Shown piece by piece: positions 51,250-59,766 of a stretch of 64,000 nt of DNA (positions within the stretch are counted from its first letter, which is position 1; every line of letters begins with the position of its first letter). The notes beneath the pieces are model-generated. The model was not told the origin of the DNA. It did not search any database and worked only from the letters and a program-made list of their open reading frames with translations. The stretch comes from Actinopolyspora mzabensis (GTDB lineage Bacteria > Actinomycetota > Actinomycetes > Mycobacteriales > Pseudonocardiaceae): positions 26,674 through 90,673 of the forward strand of contig NZ_FNFM01000015.1 in NCBI RefSeq assembly GCF_900101095.1, in the 5' to 3' direction. The position numbers were made by a program, and so were the translations under genes.

Positions 51250-52170
51250 ATGGGTTCCTGGGACGACGAAGAACGGGCCGCGTTGCTCGCCCTGCTTCGT
51301 GCTCGCCCGGAGAACACGACGTGGCCGCTGATAACCTCCGAAGTGGCCGATTCCGGGAGCGCTCGTGCGGTTTGGGAACGCTGTGCTGCGCCTACCCTTT
51401 TCGGCCCAGCCACAAGCGGATTCCACGATGCCGAATCGGAGACAGAGTCCGCGAAGAAAGACATAGCCGCCTGGCGCTCCGCCGAGTTCGACTTCATCAC
51501 TTTCCGGGACGACGAGTACCCGCAGCAGCTCAGGGAAGTGAACCAGTTCCCACCGTTCGTGTTCGTGCGCGGCACGCTCGTCCCCGGCGAGAACGCGGTT
51601 TCGGTGATCGGATCTCGCAATGCCTCGAAGGAAGCGCTGCACACCGCCGTCGACATATCGGCCAGGTTGGTGGGGGCCGGGTTCACCGTGCTTTCCGGGT
51701 TGGCTTCGGGGGTCGACACCGCCGCGCACACGTCGGCTCTCGATAACGGCGGTCGGACCGTGGCCTTGATCGGCACCGGTATCCGGCGGGTCTATCCAGC
51801 GGCGAATCGCGAGCTGCAGGAGTGGATCGTCCGCGAGGGCATGGTGCTGTCCCAGTTCTGGCCCGATTCACCACCGGCCGAGCACACCTTTCCCGTGCGC
51901 AACACCACGATGAGTGCGTACGGAATCGCGACGATGGTCGTGGAGGCCGGGGAGCACAGCGGCGCTCGTATCCAGGCACGCACGGCCGTGGAGCACGGCC
52001 GTCCTGTCATTCTGCTGGATTCCGTGGCACGGGGAACCGATTGGGGAGCCGCGCTGCGCGGGCAACCCGGAGTGTTCGTCGCCGAGGACCCGCGGGCCGC
52101 GGTCAGCGCCGCCGAACGAGTCGTGGCCGGGAAAGAACAGGTGGAACGGTTGCTCGCCGCACCACGATGA
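51250..52170 (+). CDS. Stand-alone DprA/Smf-like SLOG-domain protein
   Basis: 306 residues. Residues about 80-285 form a DprA Rossmann domain: VSVIGSRNAS, TVLSGLASGVDTAAHTSAL, GIRRVYPAANRELQEWI, SQFWPDSPPAEHTFPVRN and EAGEHSGARIQARTAVEHGRPV. The usual C-terminal winged helix of competence DprA is absent, and the SExPPG / FPxRNR-type motifs are altered, so this is a divergent paralogue rather than the housekeeping gene. It is not next to topA, rnhB or the usual dprA neighbours. SLOG proteins can load RecA on single strands or sense nucleotides; some work in phage defence. Function here is open. Confidence 0.82.
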   Translation: MGSWDDEERAALLALLRARPENTTWPLITSEVADSGSARAVWERCAAPTLFGPATSGFHDAESETESAKKDIAAWRSAEFDFITFRDDEYPQQLREVNQFPPFVFVRGTLVPGENAVSVIGSRNASKEALHTAVDISARLVGAGFTVLSGLASGVDTAAHTSALDNGGRTVALIGTGIRRVYPAANRELQEWIVREGMVLSQFWPDSPPAEHTFPVRNTTMSAYGIATMVVEAGEHSGARIQARTAVEHGRPVILLDSVARGTDWGAALRGQPGVFVAEDPRAAVSAAERVVAGKEQVERLLAAPR

Positions 52171-52195
52171 CGCCGGAGCTCAGATGGGTAGCGCC

Positions 52196-52214
52196 CCGCC
52201 CCGCTTCGGGGCGG
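52196..52214 (+). terminator. Hairpin after the DprA-like gene
   Basis: CCGCCCCG (52196-52203) and CGGGGCGG (52207-52214) form an 8-base perfect stem with a three-base loop, 25 bases past the stop. No T-tract. Confidence 0.55.
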
Positions 52215-52300
52215 AACTCAGCAGGCTGATCACCGGCTATCCGGCGGAGCGGATCGAGCTCCGGGAGCGGTGGAACGATTGAGCCCCGAGCAACGGCGAG

Positions 52301-53110
52301 CTACGCGACGGTGCCGACCAGCCCGGGCAGGACCAGCAGGACGAGACCGGCACTGCTCAGAAGCGCGCCGATCGCGTAGCTGGCCTGCCTGCCGTACGGC
52401 AGTACCTTCTCGACGGTGATCATGGCGGTGACACCGGCCATCCAGACGAGGCTCATCATGCCCGCGGCCAGCAGCACGGCCATCAGGGCCCAGCAGCAGC
52501 CGATGCAGTAGGCACCGTGCCCGCACCCCACCAGCAGCGTGCCGCGCCTGCTGTGGACCGCCCGCTGCCCGTGCCGCATCAGCAGCGCCATCGGCGAGCG
52601 GCAGTGCAGCAGGCACCACTGCTTCAGCGGGGTGAACTGGAACAGCCCGGCGATTATCAGCACGGTGGCTCCCGAGCGGGCCGCCGTCGCGCTGCCCGCC
52701 ATGGCCAGCGTGTCGAAGGCGCGCAGGCACGCGTAGGCCGCCAGCCCCGTCAGCAGCCAGGCGAGCAGGTATCCGACGACCAGCGCCGGGACGCTGCCCG
52801 TGCCCGCGCGTCGGTTCCGGAGCAGTCTGCTCATGCCGATGGTGAACGGCGTGATACCGGGCAGCATCATCGCCGTCATCATGATCAGCCAAGTGAGCAG
52901 GAAGAATCCGAACCGGGTCCATTCGAAACCGGACGATCCCATCGGCCGCATCCCGGTCAGGATGCCCAACCGCATGCCGGGGGTAGCGAGGCTGTGCGTC
53001 AGCAGCCAGGCCAGTGCGGTGAGCGCGAGCAGCACGACCGCCAGCAGGAGTTCGGTTCCGGACAGCGAACCCGGTCCCGGAACGGCCCGAGAACCGGTTC
53101 TGCTCGTCAC
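52301..53110 (-). CDS. DUF2182 integral membrane protein
   Basis: 269 residues, about seven membrane helices. Typical DUF2182 features: WTRFGFFLLTWLIMMTAMMLPGITPF, FTPLKQWCLLHCRSP and GCGHGAYCIGCCWALM, giving conserved Met, Cys and His suited to copper or other soft metal binding. GTG 53110 overlaps the stop of the DUF1326 gene by four bases. These two families occur together widely and are thought to handle a metal, but their role has not been settled as far as I know. Confidence 0.87.
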   Translation of the reverse strand: MTSRTGSRAVPGPGSLSGTELLLAVVLLALTALAWLLTHSLATPGMRLGILTGMRPMGSSGFEWTRFGFFLLTWLIMMTAMMLPGITPFTIGMSRLLRNRRAGTGSVPALVVGYLLAWLLTGLAAYACLRAFDTLAMAGSATAARSGATVLIIAGLFQFTPLKQWCLLHCRSPMALLMRHGQRAVHSRRGTLLVGCGHGAYCIGCCWALMAVLLAAGMMSLVWMAGVTAMITVEKVLPYGRQASYAIGALLSSAGLVLLVLPGLVGTVA

Positions 53111-53766
53111 TTCGCGTCCGGTCCCGACCACTCGAAGGGGATGAGTTTGCTGGAGTAGCCGGAGCGGTTCCACTGGAATCCGAAGGCGTCGGCCTGGTCG
53201 CTGACGGCCTTGCCCCAGACGGCGGGTGGTTGAGCGGGCCCGACCTCCGCACCGGGAAGGTTGTGGACCTCGACCCGGCTCCCCTCGGCCGCCGTGGGGC
53301 CGGTCAGCGCCTCCACTTCCGCTTCGGCCCTGCCGGGTACGCGCACGCTCCACCGGGCGAAGTTCTCCTCGAACGATGCCTCGATGGGGGAGAACTCCAT
53401 GCCGAGGATCTCCGGGCCGAACATCGCGCCGAACTCGGCGGGCCAGCCGCCCGCCTCGCCGCCGAAGATCCGTTGCAGGGCCTGCCGCTGGTCCTCGTCG
53501 CCGCGCTCGTCGATGAACACGGCGGCGTACGGGTCGGTGTGGGTGCCCGCCCAGGGGTTGCCGGTGAAGGAGCCGAGCATCGTGACGTTGAGCTCGTCCA
53601 GCGGGGTGTCGCCGAAATTGCCCTCGTTGACGTGCCAGAGCAGGATGCCGCTGCAGTCACCGTAGGTGGGAGGTTGGGCGAAGGAGCAGGGGCAGGGGAT
53701 CGCGCACTTGCACGCGTCGAACCACACGCCCTTGAGATGCCAGTTCTGCATGGTGGCAGTAGTCAT
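53107..53766 (-). CDS. DUF1326 protein, cysteine-rich N-terminus
   Basis: 219 residues, soluble. DACKCAIPCPCSFAQPPTYGDCSG near the start contains five Cys in a tight cluster, a likely metal site; GEAGGWPAEFGAMFGPEILGMEF and the C-terminal FGFQWNRSGYSSKLIPFEWSGPD are family features. Translationally coupled to the DUF2182 membrane protein. GTGAGGCGATC precedes the ATG. Probable metal-binding partner of the membrane protein. Confidence 0.87.
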   Translation of the reverse strand: MTTATMQNWHLKGVWFDACKCAIPCPCSFAQPPTYGDCSGILLWHVNEGNFGDTPLDELNVTMLGSFTGNPWAGTHTDPYAAVFIDERGDEDQRQALQRIFGGEAGGWPAEFGAMFGPEILGMEFSPIEASFEENFARWSVRVPGRAEAEVEALTGPTAAEGSRVEVHNLPGAEVGPAQPPAVWGKAVSDQADAFGFQWNRSGYSSKLIPFEWSGPDAK

Positions 53767-53883
53767 GATCGCCTCACCAGCCTTCGTGGCTGATTACTCG
53801 TACACAGTTTCCGCCCCTGGCGAGGGCGGCTGTCAATACGCGGTGCGCGGTTTTTCCCTGGATGCGTGCGAGCTGCCCGTGCT

Positions 53884-54384
53884 TCACAGTCGTTTCTCGA
53901 ACCAGTGGTCCGCGTACAGCGCGTCGGAGTACGGTTCGATCTCCTCGTACCCGTTGGCCGCGTAGAGCTTCCTGGCTTCCACCAGGTCGCCGCGAGTGTC
54001 GAGCCGGATCGCCCGCATGCCCAGTTCCACGGCGGTCCGCTCGGCGGCGTGCAGCAGCGACGCGCCCAGACCTTGCCTCCTGCTCGACTCGACCACGAAC
54101 ATCCTGGTGAGTTCGCCGGTGCGCTCGTCGTGGTGCCGGAGACCGACGCAGCCCACCGGGCGTCCGTTCACGCGCGCGACGAGGAAGCGGCCGGTATCGC
54201 CGGACAGGTCGGTGCTCGGATCCTCGGCCATCGAGGATTCGATCTCGTGGTCGGTGGGCTGCCTACCGAGATAGCGGGCGGTCATCTCCGCGAAGTACTC
54301 GCGGAGCAGACCCACGCTTTCCGCCGCTTCGACGTCTACCGCGGAAACGGTGATTTCGCTGCTCGGCGATTTCGACAATTCCAC
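53884..54384 (-). CDS. GNAT-family N-acetyltransferase
   Basis: 166 residues. VGCVGLRHHDERTGELTRMFVVESSRRQGLGASLLHAAERTAVELG carries the acetyl-CoA loop (RRQGLG), followed by IRLDTRGDLVEARKLYAANGYEEIEPY. Resembles small-molecule acetyltransferases of the phosphinothricin/PaiA type, with no clear substrate. GTG start at 54384, with GAGAGG unusually close to it; a slightly later start is possible. Confidence 0.85.
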   Translation of the reverse strand: MELSKSPSSEITVSAVDVEAAESVGLLREYFAEMTARYLGRQPTDHEIESSMAEDPSTDLSGDTGRFLVARVNGRPVGCVGLRHHDERTGELTRMFVVESSRRQGLGASLLHAAERTAVELGMRAIRLDTRGDLVEARKLYAANGYEEIEPYSDALYADHWFEKRL

Positions 54385-54438
54385 CCTCTCGGATGTCGTG
54401 GGTCGTGAAGCGCGACGCTCGGTCGTCGCGGCACCGGG

Positions 54439-54480
54439 GCGTCGATTTCTCGCTTCGATTCAACCGGTGAAATCGCCGGG
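54439..54480. repeat. Dispersed palindromic repeat with interrupted centre
   Basis: GGCGTCGATTTCTCG followed by 16 unrelated bases, then GAAATCGCCGG. The two ends match the two ends of the common repeat, so this looks like a copy whose centre was interrupted or replaced. Confidence 0.55.
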
Positions 54481-54529
54481 CCGGTGCACCGAAGCCAACC
54501 GGCCAACGGCACGATCCCGGCCGGGCCGG

Positions 54530-55993
54530 TCACGAGCAGGACGGGCTCGATTCCGACTCGGACGACGTCGGGGCCGGGGTGCGCCCGGACGCCTCCAATC
54601 CTTCGAGGCTTCGTCCCGCCGTGCGCAGACCGAACACCGCGAGTATCACGGAACCGAAGAACAGCAGGCCGCAGAGCATCGCGAACACCCCGCCGAAACC
54701 GAGATCCGCCTGGACGTAACCGATCACCACGGGCGCCAGGATCGCTCCGACCCTCGCCATCGCGCTGGCCATGCCCATGCCGCTCGTCCGGATGCCCGTC
54801 GGGTAGATCTCCGTCGTGTAGGCGTAGAGCGGCGAAGCCACCCCGTTCATGCAGAACGAGAGCGCGATGTTGAAGCAGAAGATGCTCGTCGCGTTACCGG
54901 CCGTGCCGAGTGCCGCCGCGCAGCCGACACTGCCCACCAGGAAGAGCACGATCGTCCACTTGCGGTCCAGACGTTCGCTGATCGACGCCGCCAGGTAGTA
55001 ACCGGGAATCTGGGCGACCGCACCCGCCATGGCGAAGGCGAAACTCGTGGAGATCGTGAAGCCCTTCAGCACGAGCAGGGTGGGCAGCCAGGTTCCGTAG
55101 CCGTACTGCGCCGCCTGAAAGGCGAACCACAGCAGGCACACCACCGTGCTACGCCGCGCCATTCCCGGACCCCACAGCGCCGCCATGCGGCGGAGCGGGT
55201 TGCTCCCGTGGTGCGAGCGCTCGTCCTCGCCTCCCCCGGCTTCGCTTCCGATGGTCCCTTTCTCCGGTGGCGCGGGTACCGCGTTCCCGGCTTCGGCGGT
55301 CTCCCGCTCGATCCGCTCGACGATTTCCCGGGCCTCGTCGACGCGTCCCTTGTCGATCAGGAACCGCGGTGACTCCACCATCGTCCGGCGCCACCACAGC
55401 AGGAGCAGCACCGGCAGCGCACCGCTCAGGCACGCGATCCGCCAGCCCGGTTCCGGCTGGGGGCTGATCACCAGGACCGCCGTCAACCCGGCGAGCGCGT
55501 GGCCGACGCCGAGGAACATCATCGTCCTGCCGATGCTGCGACCCCGGTTGCGGCGCGGCAGGAACTCCGAGATGTAGGGCACGATCGTCGTGGCCTCGGC
55601 TCCGATCCCGATGCCGCTCAGCACGCGCCACAGGATCAGCTCTCCCGGACCGGTGGCCGTGGCCGCCAGCAGCGTGAACACCACGTAGACGAACAGCGCG
55701 TACATCAGCACCCGGCGGCGCCCGATCCAGTCCGCGAGCACTCCGGCGAGCAGCGAGCCGATCAGGTAGCCGATGAACACCGACGCCAGCAGCCACCCGG
55801 CCACAGTGGAGTCCACTGCCCAGATCGTCACCACGGCCGATGCCGCGTAGGCGAGCAGCACCCCGTCGTATGCCTCGAAGAGGTGGCCCATCCCGCCCTG
55901 CAGCATGAGTCGGCGGTGCGGTTTCGACTGGGGAAGACGATCGAGTCGGGCGAGCAACTCGGCCCCGGAGGGACCCCGGGTTGATGCGGTCAT
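54530..55993 (-). CDS. MFS transporter, sugar-porter/SV2-like
   Basis: 487 residues, twelve membrane helices. After helix 2 comes GVLADWIGRRRVLM (the DxxGRR loop), later FLPRRNRGRSIGR and ETAEAG-rich central cytoplasmic loop of about 60 residues, then ISERLDRKWTIVL and the TTEIYPTGIRTSGMGMASA signature of the metabolite:H+ symporter / sugar-porter branch. Likely imports an aromatic or organic acid or sugar. GAGGAG precedes the ATG. The C-terminal tail is Ser/Glu/Pro-rich. Upstream lies a TGGACA/TGTCCA palindrome. Confidence 0.9.
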   Translation of the reverse strand: MTASTRGPSGAELLARLDRLPQSKPHRRLMLQGGMGHLFEAYDGVLLAYAASAVVTIWAVDSTVAGWLLASVFIGYLIGSLLAGVLADWIGRRRVLMYALFVYVVFTLLAATATGPGELILWRVLSGIGIGAEATTIVPYISEFLPRRNRGRSIGRTMMFLGVGHALAGLTAVLVISPQPEPGWRIACLSGALPVLLLLWWRRTMVESPRFLIDKGRVDEAREIVERIERETAEAGNAVPAPPEKGTIGSEAGGGEDERSHHGSNPLRRMAALWGPGMARRSTVVCLLWFAFQAAQYGYGTWLPTLLVLKGFTISTSFAFAMAGAVAQIPGYYLAASISERLDRKWTIVLFLVGSVGCAAALGTAGNATSIFCFNIALSFCMNGVASPLYAYTTEIYPTGIRTSGMGMASAMARVGAILAPVVIGYVQADLGFGGVFAMLCGLLFFGSVILAVFGLRTAGRSLEGLEASGRTPAPTSSESESSPSCS

Positions 55994-56042
55994 CGGCCGC
56001 TCCTCACTGAACCACGGTGCGCGGAACTTCCAGCACCTTTAT

Positions 56043-56057
56043 TGGACAATCTGTCCA
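56043..56057. promoter_or_regulatory. Candidate operator TGGACA-ATC-TGTCCA
   Basis: Perfect inverted repeat with 6-base arms, 50 bases before the start of the MFS gene (minus strand) and inside an AT-richer patch likely to be its promoter. The regulator could be the TetR encoded just upstream, but that is unproven. Confidence 0.5.
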
Positions 56058-56211
56058 TTAAGTGACGATGAGCACATGACTGTAGGGCCCGTAGTCCGCT
56101 GGTTCAAGAGGTGCGGAGTCGGCGACGATCGAGCGCCGGCCCCGGGGCTGCCTTCGGTGGCGGGGTGCGATCGGGGTTGATTCTTCAGCCCCGTCGCAGG
56201 TCGTGGCCGGT

Positions 56212-56808
56212 TCAGCTGGGTGCGTCGAACCCGCTGGCCCAGTAGCGGCCGTGCATGGCGAGTTCGAGCAGCATCCGGGTGACCTCCTCGGCGGGCATCG
56301 GCGGAGCGTCGTGCTCCACCCACCAGCGCAGCACGGCGAGTTGCTCGCCGACCCACACCCTGGCCAGCAGCTCGGAGTCGATGCGCGGGGTGACCCCGTT
56401 GCGTTCGGCGCGCAGCCGGAACTGCTCGCTCGTGGCCCGCGCCAGCGAGTCCGTGAACATCTGCAGCGGTCTGCCGTCGCCCTCCCCGCGCAGCACGATC
56501 CGGTACCTGTCCCGCTCGTCCCTGGCGTGCCGCAGCAGTTCGAGCAGCGGTTTGCCGGTGAAGCCGATCGCGCTCTCGGTGACGGCCGGTTGCATCCGTT
56601 CGGCCAGCTCGGCCACGAGGTCGGAGGTCACCCTGGTGAACAGGTCCTCCTTGCCCTGGAAGTGGCTGTAGAAGGTGGCGCGCGCCGCGTCGGCGCGCTC
56701 GGCCACGTCCTCCACGGTGATCGCGGTGAAGCCGCGTTCGAGCACCAGCGCCACCAGTGCGTCGCTGAGTGCGCGCCGGGTTCGCTTGGTGCGCCTGTCC
56801 TCGGCCAT
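56212..56808 (-). CDS. TetR-family transcriptional regulator
   Basis: 198 residues. The DNA-binding region (about 5-55) reads TKRTRRALSDALVALVLERGFTAITVEDVAERADAARATFYSHFQGKEDLF; the C-terminal ligand domain resembles the TetR_C_33-like group. ATG 56808 has GAGAGGA in front; thirteen further codons are open upstream. Divergent from the acyl-CoA ligase operon 152 bases away, and 218 bases upstream of the MFS gene on the same strand, so it may control either. The operator-like CTGTT/AACAG element lies in the divergent gap. Confidence 0.92.
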   Translation of the reverse strand: MAEDRRTKRTRRALSDALVALVLERGFTAITVEDVAERADAARATFYSHFQGKEDLFTRVTSDLVAELAERMQPAVTESAIGFTGKPLLELLRHARDERDRYRIVLRGEGDGRPLQMFTDSLARATSEQFRLRAERNGVTPRIDSELLARVWVGEQLAVLRWWVEHDAPPMPAEEVTRMLLELAMHGRYWASGFDAPS

Positions 56809-56898
56809 CGGTTCCTCTCGTCCCCGTCGTCCGCGCGGCGACCCCACGTCGGGACGCCGCGCACAGCCGGACCAGTGTAGGAAAGCTTGACAGCCGTA

Positions 56899-56912
56899 CT
56901 GTTTCTGAACAG
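56899..56912. promoter_or_regulatory. Candidate TetR operator CTGTT-TCTG-AACAG
   Basis: Inverted repeat in the divergent gap between the TetR gene and the acyl-CoA ligase operon, about 50 bases before the ligase start. Flanking GACAG (56889-56893) and CTGTC (about 56932-56936) add a second, wider symmetry. Confidence 0.45.
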
Positions 56913-56960
56913 AGTGTATGAAAATGCTCAGACTGTCTTCTAGTGATGGTGGTGGTGTCG

Positions 56961-58565
56961 ATGAACCTGGGCACGTACCTGAGCCGCAGCGCCCGGTACT
57001 GGCCGGACAGACCGGCGCTGGTCTGCGGTGATCGAGCCTGGACCTACCGGGAGTTCGAGACCCGGGCCAACCGGCTGGCCGCCGCGCTCGACGGAGCTCT
57101 CGGCGTGGGCAGGGGCGACGCGGTGGCCGCCCTGGCGTGGAACCGCGGCGAGCTGGTCGAGATCGAGTTCGGCCTCTACAAGGCGGGGACGACCCGAGTT
57201 CCGATCAACGCGCGCCTCGGCCGGGACGAGATCGCACACATCCTGCGGGACGCGTCGGTGCGGGTCCTCGTCTTCGACGCCGCGCACCGGCAGGTCGCGC
57301 TCGACGCCGTCTCGGACGCCGGTAACGGGTGCGTCCCCGTCCAGCTGGACGATCCGGGTGACGCCCCCGACGAGGTGGGAACCACCCCGGAAACCACTCC
57401 GGCAACCGAAGTGTGGTCCTACGAGCAGCTCATCACCGCGGGAAGCCCCGATCCCGTGTCTGTCGAGGTCGATCCGGACGAGGTCGCGGTACTGAACTTC
57501 ACCTCCGGCTCCACCGGCACGCTCAAGGCCGCCGTGCAGACCTTCGGCAACCGGCTGGCCAACATGCGCAAGCAGCTGATGAGCGAGGACTCCCGCCCCG
57601 GAACCGAGACCCGCTACCTGGCGTGCGGGCCGATCACCCACGCCACCGGGATGGGACTGCTCAGCGGAGTCTTCGGCGGCTGCACCACCCACGTCCTGCC
57701 CGCGTGGAGCGCGGAATCGTTCCTGGACACGGTGGAGCGGGAACGCATCACCGCCACCTTCCTCGTGCCCGCCATGCTCGGCATGGTGCTCGAACACCCC
57801 CGTGCGGCGGAGCGCGATCTGTCCAGCCTGACCAGTGTCCGCGTCGGAGGCGCACCGGTCTCACCGCGAGCGCTGCGGGAGGCCGTCAACCTGTTCGGAC
57901 CCGTGGTGGCGCAGGGCTACGGCCTGGCCGAGACCACCAGCGTGATAACCGGCCTGAACAGCGAGGAGATCGCGGCGGCCACCACCGAGGACCCCGAACT
58001 GCTGCGCTCCTGCGGCCGGGCCGCCTACGACACGGAGGTCCGCGTCGTGGACGAGCACGGCGCGGAACTCCCGCCGGGCGAGATAGGCGAGATCGTCGCC
58101 CGCGGCCCCGACTGCGTTCCCCGCTACTGGAACGAGCCCGAGCTGTCCGCACGCACCTTCCGCGACGGCTGGGTGCACACCGGCGACCTCGCCTGGATGC
58201 GCGAGGACGGCTACCTGTTCATCGTGGACCGCAAGAAGGACATGATCATCTCCGGCGGGTTCAACATCTACTGCACCGAGGTGGAGGCCGCCCTGCACGA
58301 ACACCCCTCGGTCGGCGAGGCGTGCGTGGTCGGGGTTCCCGACGAGAAGTGGGGCGAGGCCGTCAAGGCGGTGGTGGTCCCGCGCGCGGGCCACGATCCG
58401 AGCGCCGACGAGCTGATCGAGTTCTGCGCGGAACACCTCGACCGGCTCAAGAAACCACGATCGGTCGACTTCCTGCCCGAACTCCCCCGGAACCGCAACG
58501 GCAAGACCGACCGCAAGGCGGTGCGCGAACCGTACTGGGCTGCGGCGGAGCGTCGGGTGAACTGA
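56961..58565 (+). CDS. Acyl-CoA synthetase (AMP-forming)
   Basis: 534 residues of the ANL superfamily. It activates a carboxylic acid to acyl-AMP then acyl-CoA. Motifs: A3 P-loop FTSGSTGTLKAA, A5 QGYGLAETTSV, A7 VHTGDLAWMREDG, A8 VDRKKDMIISGGFNIY and the catalytic Lys in RNRNGKTDRKA (A10). The substrate-binding stretch is typical of fatty or aromatic acid CoA ligases but not diagnostic. ATG 56961 begins MNLGTYLSRSARYWPDRPALV, the usual family start; in-frame GTG/ATG codons at 56943-56955 are alternatives, and no good Shine-Dalgarno marks any of them. First gene of a three-gene operon. Confidence 0.92.
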   Translation: MNLGTYLSRSARYWPDRPALVCGDRAWTYREFETRANRLAAALDGALGVGRGDAVAALAWNRGELVEIEFGLYKAGTTRVPINARLGRDEIAHILRDASVRVLVFDAAHRQVALDAVSDAGNGCVPVQLDDPGDAPDEVGTTPETTPATEVWSYEQLITAGSPDPVSVEVDPDEVAVLNFTSGSTGTLKAAVQTFGNRLANMRKQLMSEDSRPGTETRYLACGPITHATGMGLLSGVFGGCTTHVLPAWSAESFLDTVERERITATFLVPAMLGMVLEHPRAAERDLSSLTSVRVGGAPVSPRALREAVNLFGPVVAQGYGLAETTSVITGLNSEEIAAATTEDPELLRSCGRAAYDTEVRVVDEHGAELPPGEIGEIVARGPDCVPRYWNEPELSARTFRDGWVHTGDLAWMREDGYLFIVDRKKDMIISGGFNIYCTEVEAALHEHPSVGEACVVGVPDEKWGEAVKAVVVPRAGHDPSADELIEFCAEHLDRLKKPRSVDFLPELPRNRNGKTDRKAVREPYWAAAERRVN

Positions 58566-58584
58566 GCGGAACAGGAGAGCGAGC

Positions 58585-59766
58585 ATGACATTCTCACTGC
58601 GTCCCGAATACGGCGACACCGAACTGTCCGCGCTGGTCGAGCGGCTGCGGGACTACCTGGAGGGGGAGCTCGCCGAGTACGAGCACCACCGCGGCATCAC
58701 CCGTGAGGGCCGACTCACCCGTGCCGACCTGGAACCGGTGTGGCGGCGCAGCCGTGAACTCGGCTTCTACGGCATACACCTGCCCACCGAGTACGGCGGG
58801 CAGGCGCTGAGCTTCACGGCGCTCGCCGCGCTCAAGGAGGAGGTGGGCGCCAGCGAACGACTGCTCGGCCACAGCGTGCTCGGCGACATGGGCGGACCGC
58901 TGCGCGCCGGGGACGTGCTCCGGCACGCCACCGAGCACCAGCTGCGGGAGTACCTGCTTCCCGTGGTGCGCGCGGAACGGGCCTGCTGCTTCTCGCTGAC
59001 GGAGAAAGAAGCGGGCTCCGACGTCCGCTCGATGAGCACGACCGCGGTGCCGGAGCGGGACGGCTACCGGATCACCGGGCACAAGGTGTTCAGCTCGGCG
59101 GGCCCCTTCGCGGACTTCGCCGTCGTCGTCGCGCGCATGAACGACACCGAGAACTCCTTCTCCGCGTTCCTCGTCGACCTGGACAGCCCCGGCTGCACCG
59201 TGCTCGACGGTGAGACCCCGATGTCCGGGGAGCACATCGAGAGCGACGTCGTGCTGCGGGACTGCTTCGTGCCCGCCGCGAACCTGCTCGGCGCGGAGGG
59301 CGAGGGCATGCGCATCGCGCTCGGTCGCGTGACCACCAACAGGTTGTTGCACTGCCCCTCGGTGCTCGGCGCGACCCGCCGCGTCATCTCGCTCACGCGC
59401 CAGCGGGCACTGACGCGGAAGGTCGCCAACGGACAGACGCTGCTGGAACTGCAGGCCATCCAGCACAAGCTGGCGGACATGGCCGCCGAGTTCTACGCCG
59501 CGCGCTCCATGACCTACGAGGCGCTGCGGGCGCTGGACAACGGCGCTGACGTCCGCACGGAAGCGTTCATGTGCAAGCTGTTCGTCGCGGAGTCGGCCTT
59601 CCGCATCGCGGACGAGGCCGTGCAGATCCACGGCAAGGAGGGGCTCACGCAGGGCAGCGAGATCGAGCACCTGTTCCGGAAGATCCGGATGTTCCGCGTG
59701 CTGACCGGGACCTCCGAGATCCAGCGCAACGGCATCGCGAAAGGCCTGGCCCGACTTGAGCACTGA
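58585..59766 (+). CDS. Acyl-CoA dehydrogenase family protein with atypical active site
   Basis: 393 residues with the three-domain ACAD fold: LGFYGIHLPTEYGGQALSF, CFSLTEKEAGSDVRSMSTTA (FAD/substrate segment), and QIHGKEGLTQGSEIEHLFRKIRMFRVLTGTSEIQRNGIAKGLA at the end. The position that holds the catalytic Glu in most family members (xxEGTSxIQR) is Thr here, and the alternative Glu position of isovaleryl-CoA dehydrogenases, near NRLLHCPSVLG, is Asn as aligned by eye. It lies 19 bases after the ligase gene with GGAG nearby, and overlaps the alkylsulfatase start. Confidence 0.88.
   Translation: MTFSLRPEYGDTELSALVERLRDYLEGELAEYEHHRGITREGRLTRADLEPVWRRSRELGFYGIHLPTEYGGQALSFTALAALKEEVGASERLLGHSVLGDMGGPLRAGDVLRHATEHQLREYLLPVVRAERACCFSLTEKEAGSDVRSMSTTAVPERDGYRITGHKVFSSAGPFADFAVVVARMNDTENSFSAFLVDLDSPGCTVLDGETPMSGEHIESDVVLRDCFVPAANLLGAEGEGMRIALGRVTTNRLLHCPSVLGATRRVISLTRQRALTRKVANGQTLLELQAIQHKLADMAAEFYAARSMTYEALRALDNGADVRTEAFMCKLFVAESAFRIADEAVQIHGKEGLTQGSEIEHLFRKIRMFRVLTGTSEIQRNGIAKGLARLEH

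Noticed and set aside
52183..52282. 33-codon frame after the DprA-like gene (starting Met-Gly-Ser-Ala-Pro-Pro)
   Set aside because: Covers a terminator hairpin, has no ribosome site and no family resemblance; at best a gene remnant.
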